A stretch of DNA of 5,508 bases from NCBI GenBank assembly GCA_030705665.1, contig JAUZQA010000298.1, positions 1-5,508 on the forward strand. Direction: 5' to 3'. A model generated the notes under the pieces. The model did no database searches and had not been told where the DNA came from. It saw only the letters and a program-made list of their open reading frames with translations. The stretch is from Bacillota bacterium. GTDB taxonomy: Bacteria; Bacillota; Bacilli; Bacillales_B; DSM-18226. Below, one piece after another: positions 4,950 to 5,508 of this stretch (positions are counted from its first letter, which is position 1; each line of letters starts with the position of its first letter). The position numbers were made by a program, and so were the translations under genes.

Positions 4950-5111
4950 TCAAAATCCCTCCGTCAGTAAAATATTTATTTCGCACTGTATGTATCCTAA
5001 CCAGCAACAGCCAAGATGATACAACCAGGGCATCCGATAAGATCCGCTTTTTCAGCAGGAAAACTCCCTGCAGCAAGAGCTTCACATTATCAATCATTTA
5101 AGCTAGCTTCA

Positions 5112-5468
5112 TTACAGCCATGTTTTTTCGAAGCTTTCTTCATTAAAACCGACTGTTACCTTTTCACCATCAGTCAAAATCGGTCTTTTGATTAGCATGC
5201 CATCACTCGCCAGCAAATCAAGAAGTTCTTGTTCCGAAGCCGTTTTTACTTTATCCTTTAATCCTAATTCGCGGTATTTTTGACCGCTGGTATTAAAGAA
5301 CTTGTTTATAGGAAGTCCGCTTTTTTGGTAGAAATCTTCAAGTTCCTCTCGAGACGGAGGATTGTCAACGATATGTATTTCTTGATAGGAAAGCTGATGG
5401 TCATCCAGCCATTTTTTTGCTTTCCGACAGGTACCGCATTTTGGATACCAGTAAAAAGTTAACCCCAT
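5112..5468 (-). CDS. yusI: Spx/ArsC-like thioredoxin-fold protein YusI
   Basis: This 118-residue soluble protein is of the ArsC/Spx family. It begins with the strand LTFYWYPKCGTCRKAKKWL, giving the redox pair C11 and C14. The middle has DNPPSREEL and the helix pair around SGLPINKFFNTSG. The family motif LIKRPIL carries R95, the residue that in arsenate reductase contacts the oxyanion. The start at ATG 5468 gives exactly the length I recall for B. subtilis YusI; AAGGTGG lies 8 nt upstream inside a longer frame that begins with TTG 5492. A CxxC pair fits Spx-type regulators or a thiol reductase, but the RNA polymerase contact of Spx cannot be verified here, so I do not call it Spx or arsenate reductase. 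It sits upstream of gcvH, as in the B. subtilis yus order. Confidence 0.9.
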   Translation of the reverse strand: MGLTFYWYPKCGTCRKAKKWLDDHQLSYQEIHIVDNPPSREELEDFYQKSGLPINKFFNTSGQKYRELGLKDKVKTASEQELLDLLASDGMLIKRPILTDGEKVTVGFNEESFEKTWL

Positions 5469-5508
5469 CCTTTTCACCACCTTCATTTCCAATTACATGA
5501 GCTCTAAC

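Noticed and set aside
5055..5071. GCAGG/CCTGC hairpin between yusI and gcvH, considered as a yusI terminator
   Set aside because: The stem is only 5 bp and no T run follows on either strand.
5100..5109. Ten-base palindrome AAGCTAGCTT after yusI
   Set aside because: It is short, isolated and not linked to a promoter or repeat partner; chance is likely.
4950..5111. Search of the gcvH upstream gap for a glycine riboswitch or strong promoter
   Set aside because: No tandem aptamer features and no well-spaced -35/-10 pair were seen.
5112..5468. Calling the CxxC gene Spx or a true arsenate reductase
   Set aside because: Length and position fit YusI, and neither the polymerase contact nor arsenate activity can be judged from this sequence.

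Overview
The window is a low-GC Gram-positive chromosomal segment, most likely from a Bacillaceae genome (Bacillus or a close relative). The basis is the AT-rich intergenic DNA, strong AGGAGG-type ribosome sites, S-box (SAM-I) riboswitches, and a gene order that, as I recall it, matches the B. subtilis yus region: yusI, gcvH, yusG, yusF, yusE, yusD, then the methionine genes. No species can be named from the sequence alone. Apart from one gene at 4120-4527, every gene is on the minus strand, so the window reads right to left.

Right part (5508 to 4530): yusI (Spx/ArsC-like, CxxC thioredoxin fold) and gcvH (lipoyl H protein of the glycine cleavage system), which ends in a clear rho-independent terminator. 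Middle (4530 to 3330): an island that I do not recall from the B. subtilis order. It holds an unrecognised plus-strand gene converging on gcvH and a minus-strand DUF2231 membrane protein with its own strong terminator. Middle-left (3290 to 1780): yusG (DUF2553, CDDGGWC tail), yusF (small Toprim protein), yusE (thioredoxin-like, CGTC) and yusD (probably SCP2-like). yusF and yusE are 7 nt apart and very likely cotranscribed. Promoter-like sites precede yusF and yusD.

Left part (1775 to 1): a good sigma-A promoter, a complete SAM-I riboswitch with readable antiterminator and terminator, and metY (O-acetylhomoserine sulfhydrylase). A second sigma-A promoter and a second SAM-I riboswitch follow, the latter cut by the left edge. 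The gene it controls lies outside; by synteny it could be the metNPQ methionine transporter. The two switches suggest parallel methionine synthesis and uptake units, both switched off by SAM.

In several genes the longest reading frame overshoots the true start, because the Shine-Dalgarno sequence lies inside the extension. I moved the starts of metY, yusD, yusG, the DUF2231 gene, the orphan gene and yusI accordingly. I see no mobile element, CRISPR array, tRNA or rRNA, and no clearly new multi-gene system. The least explained parts are the orphan gene, the DUF2231 gene with a Fur-box-like site, the Toprim/thioredoxin pair, and the Cys-rich tails of MetY and YusG.
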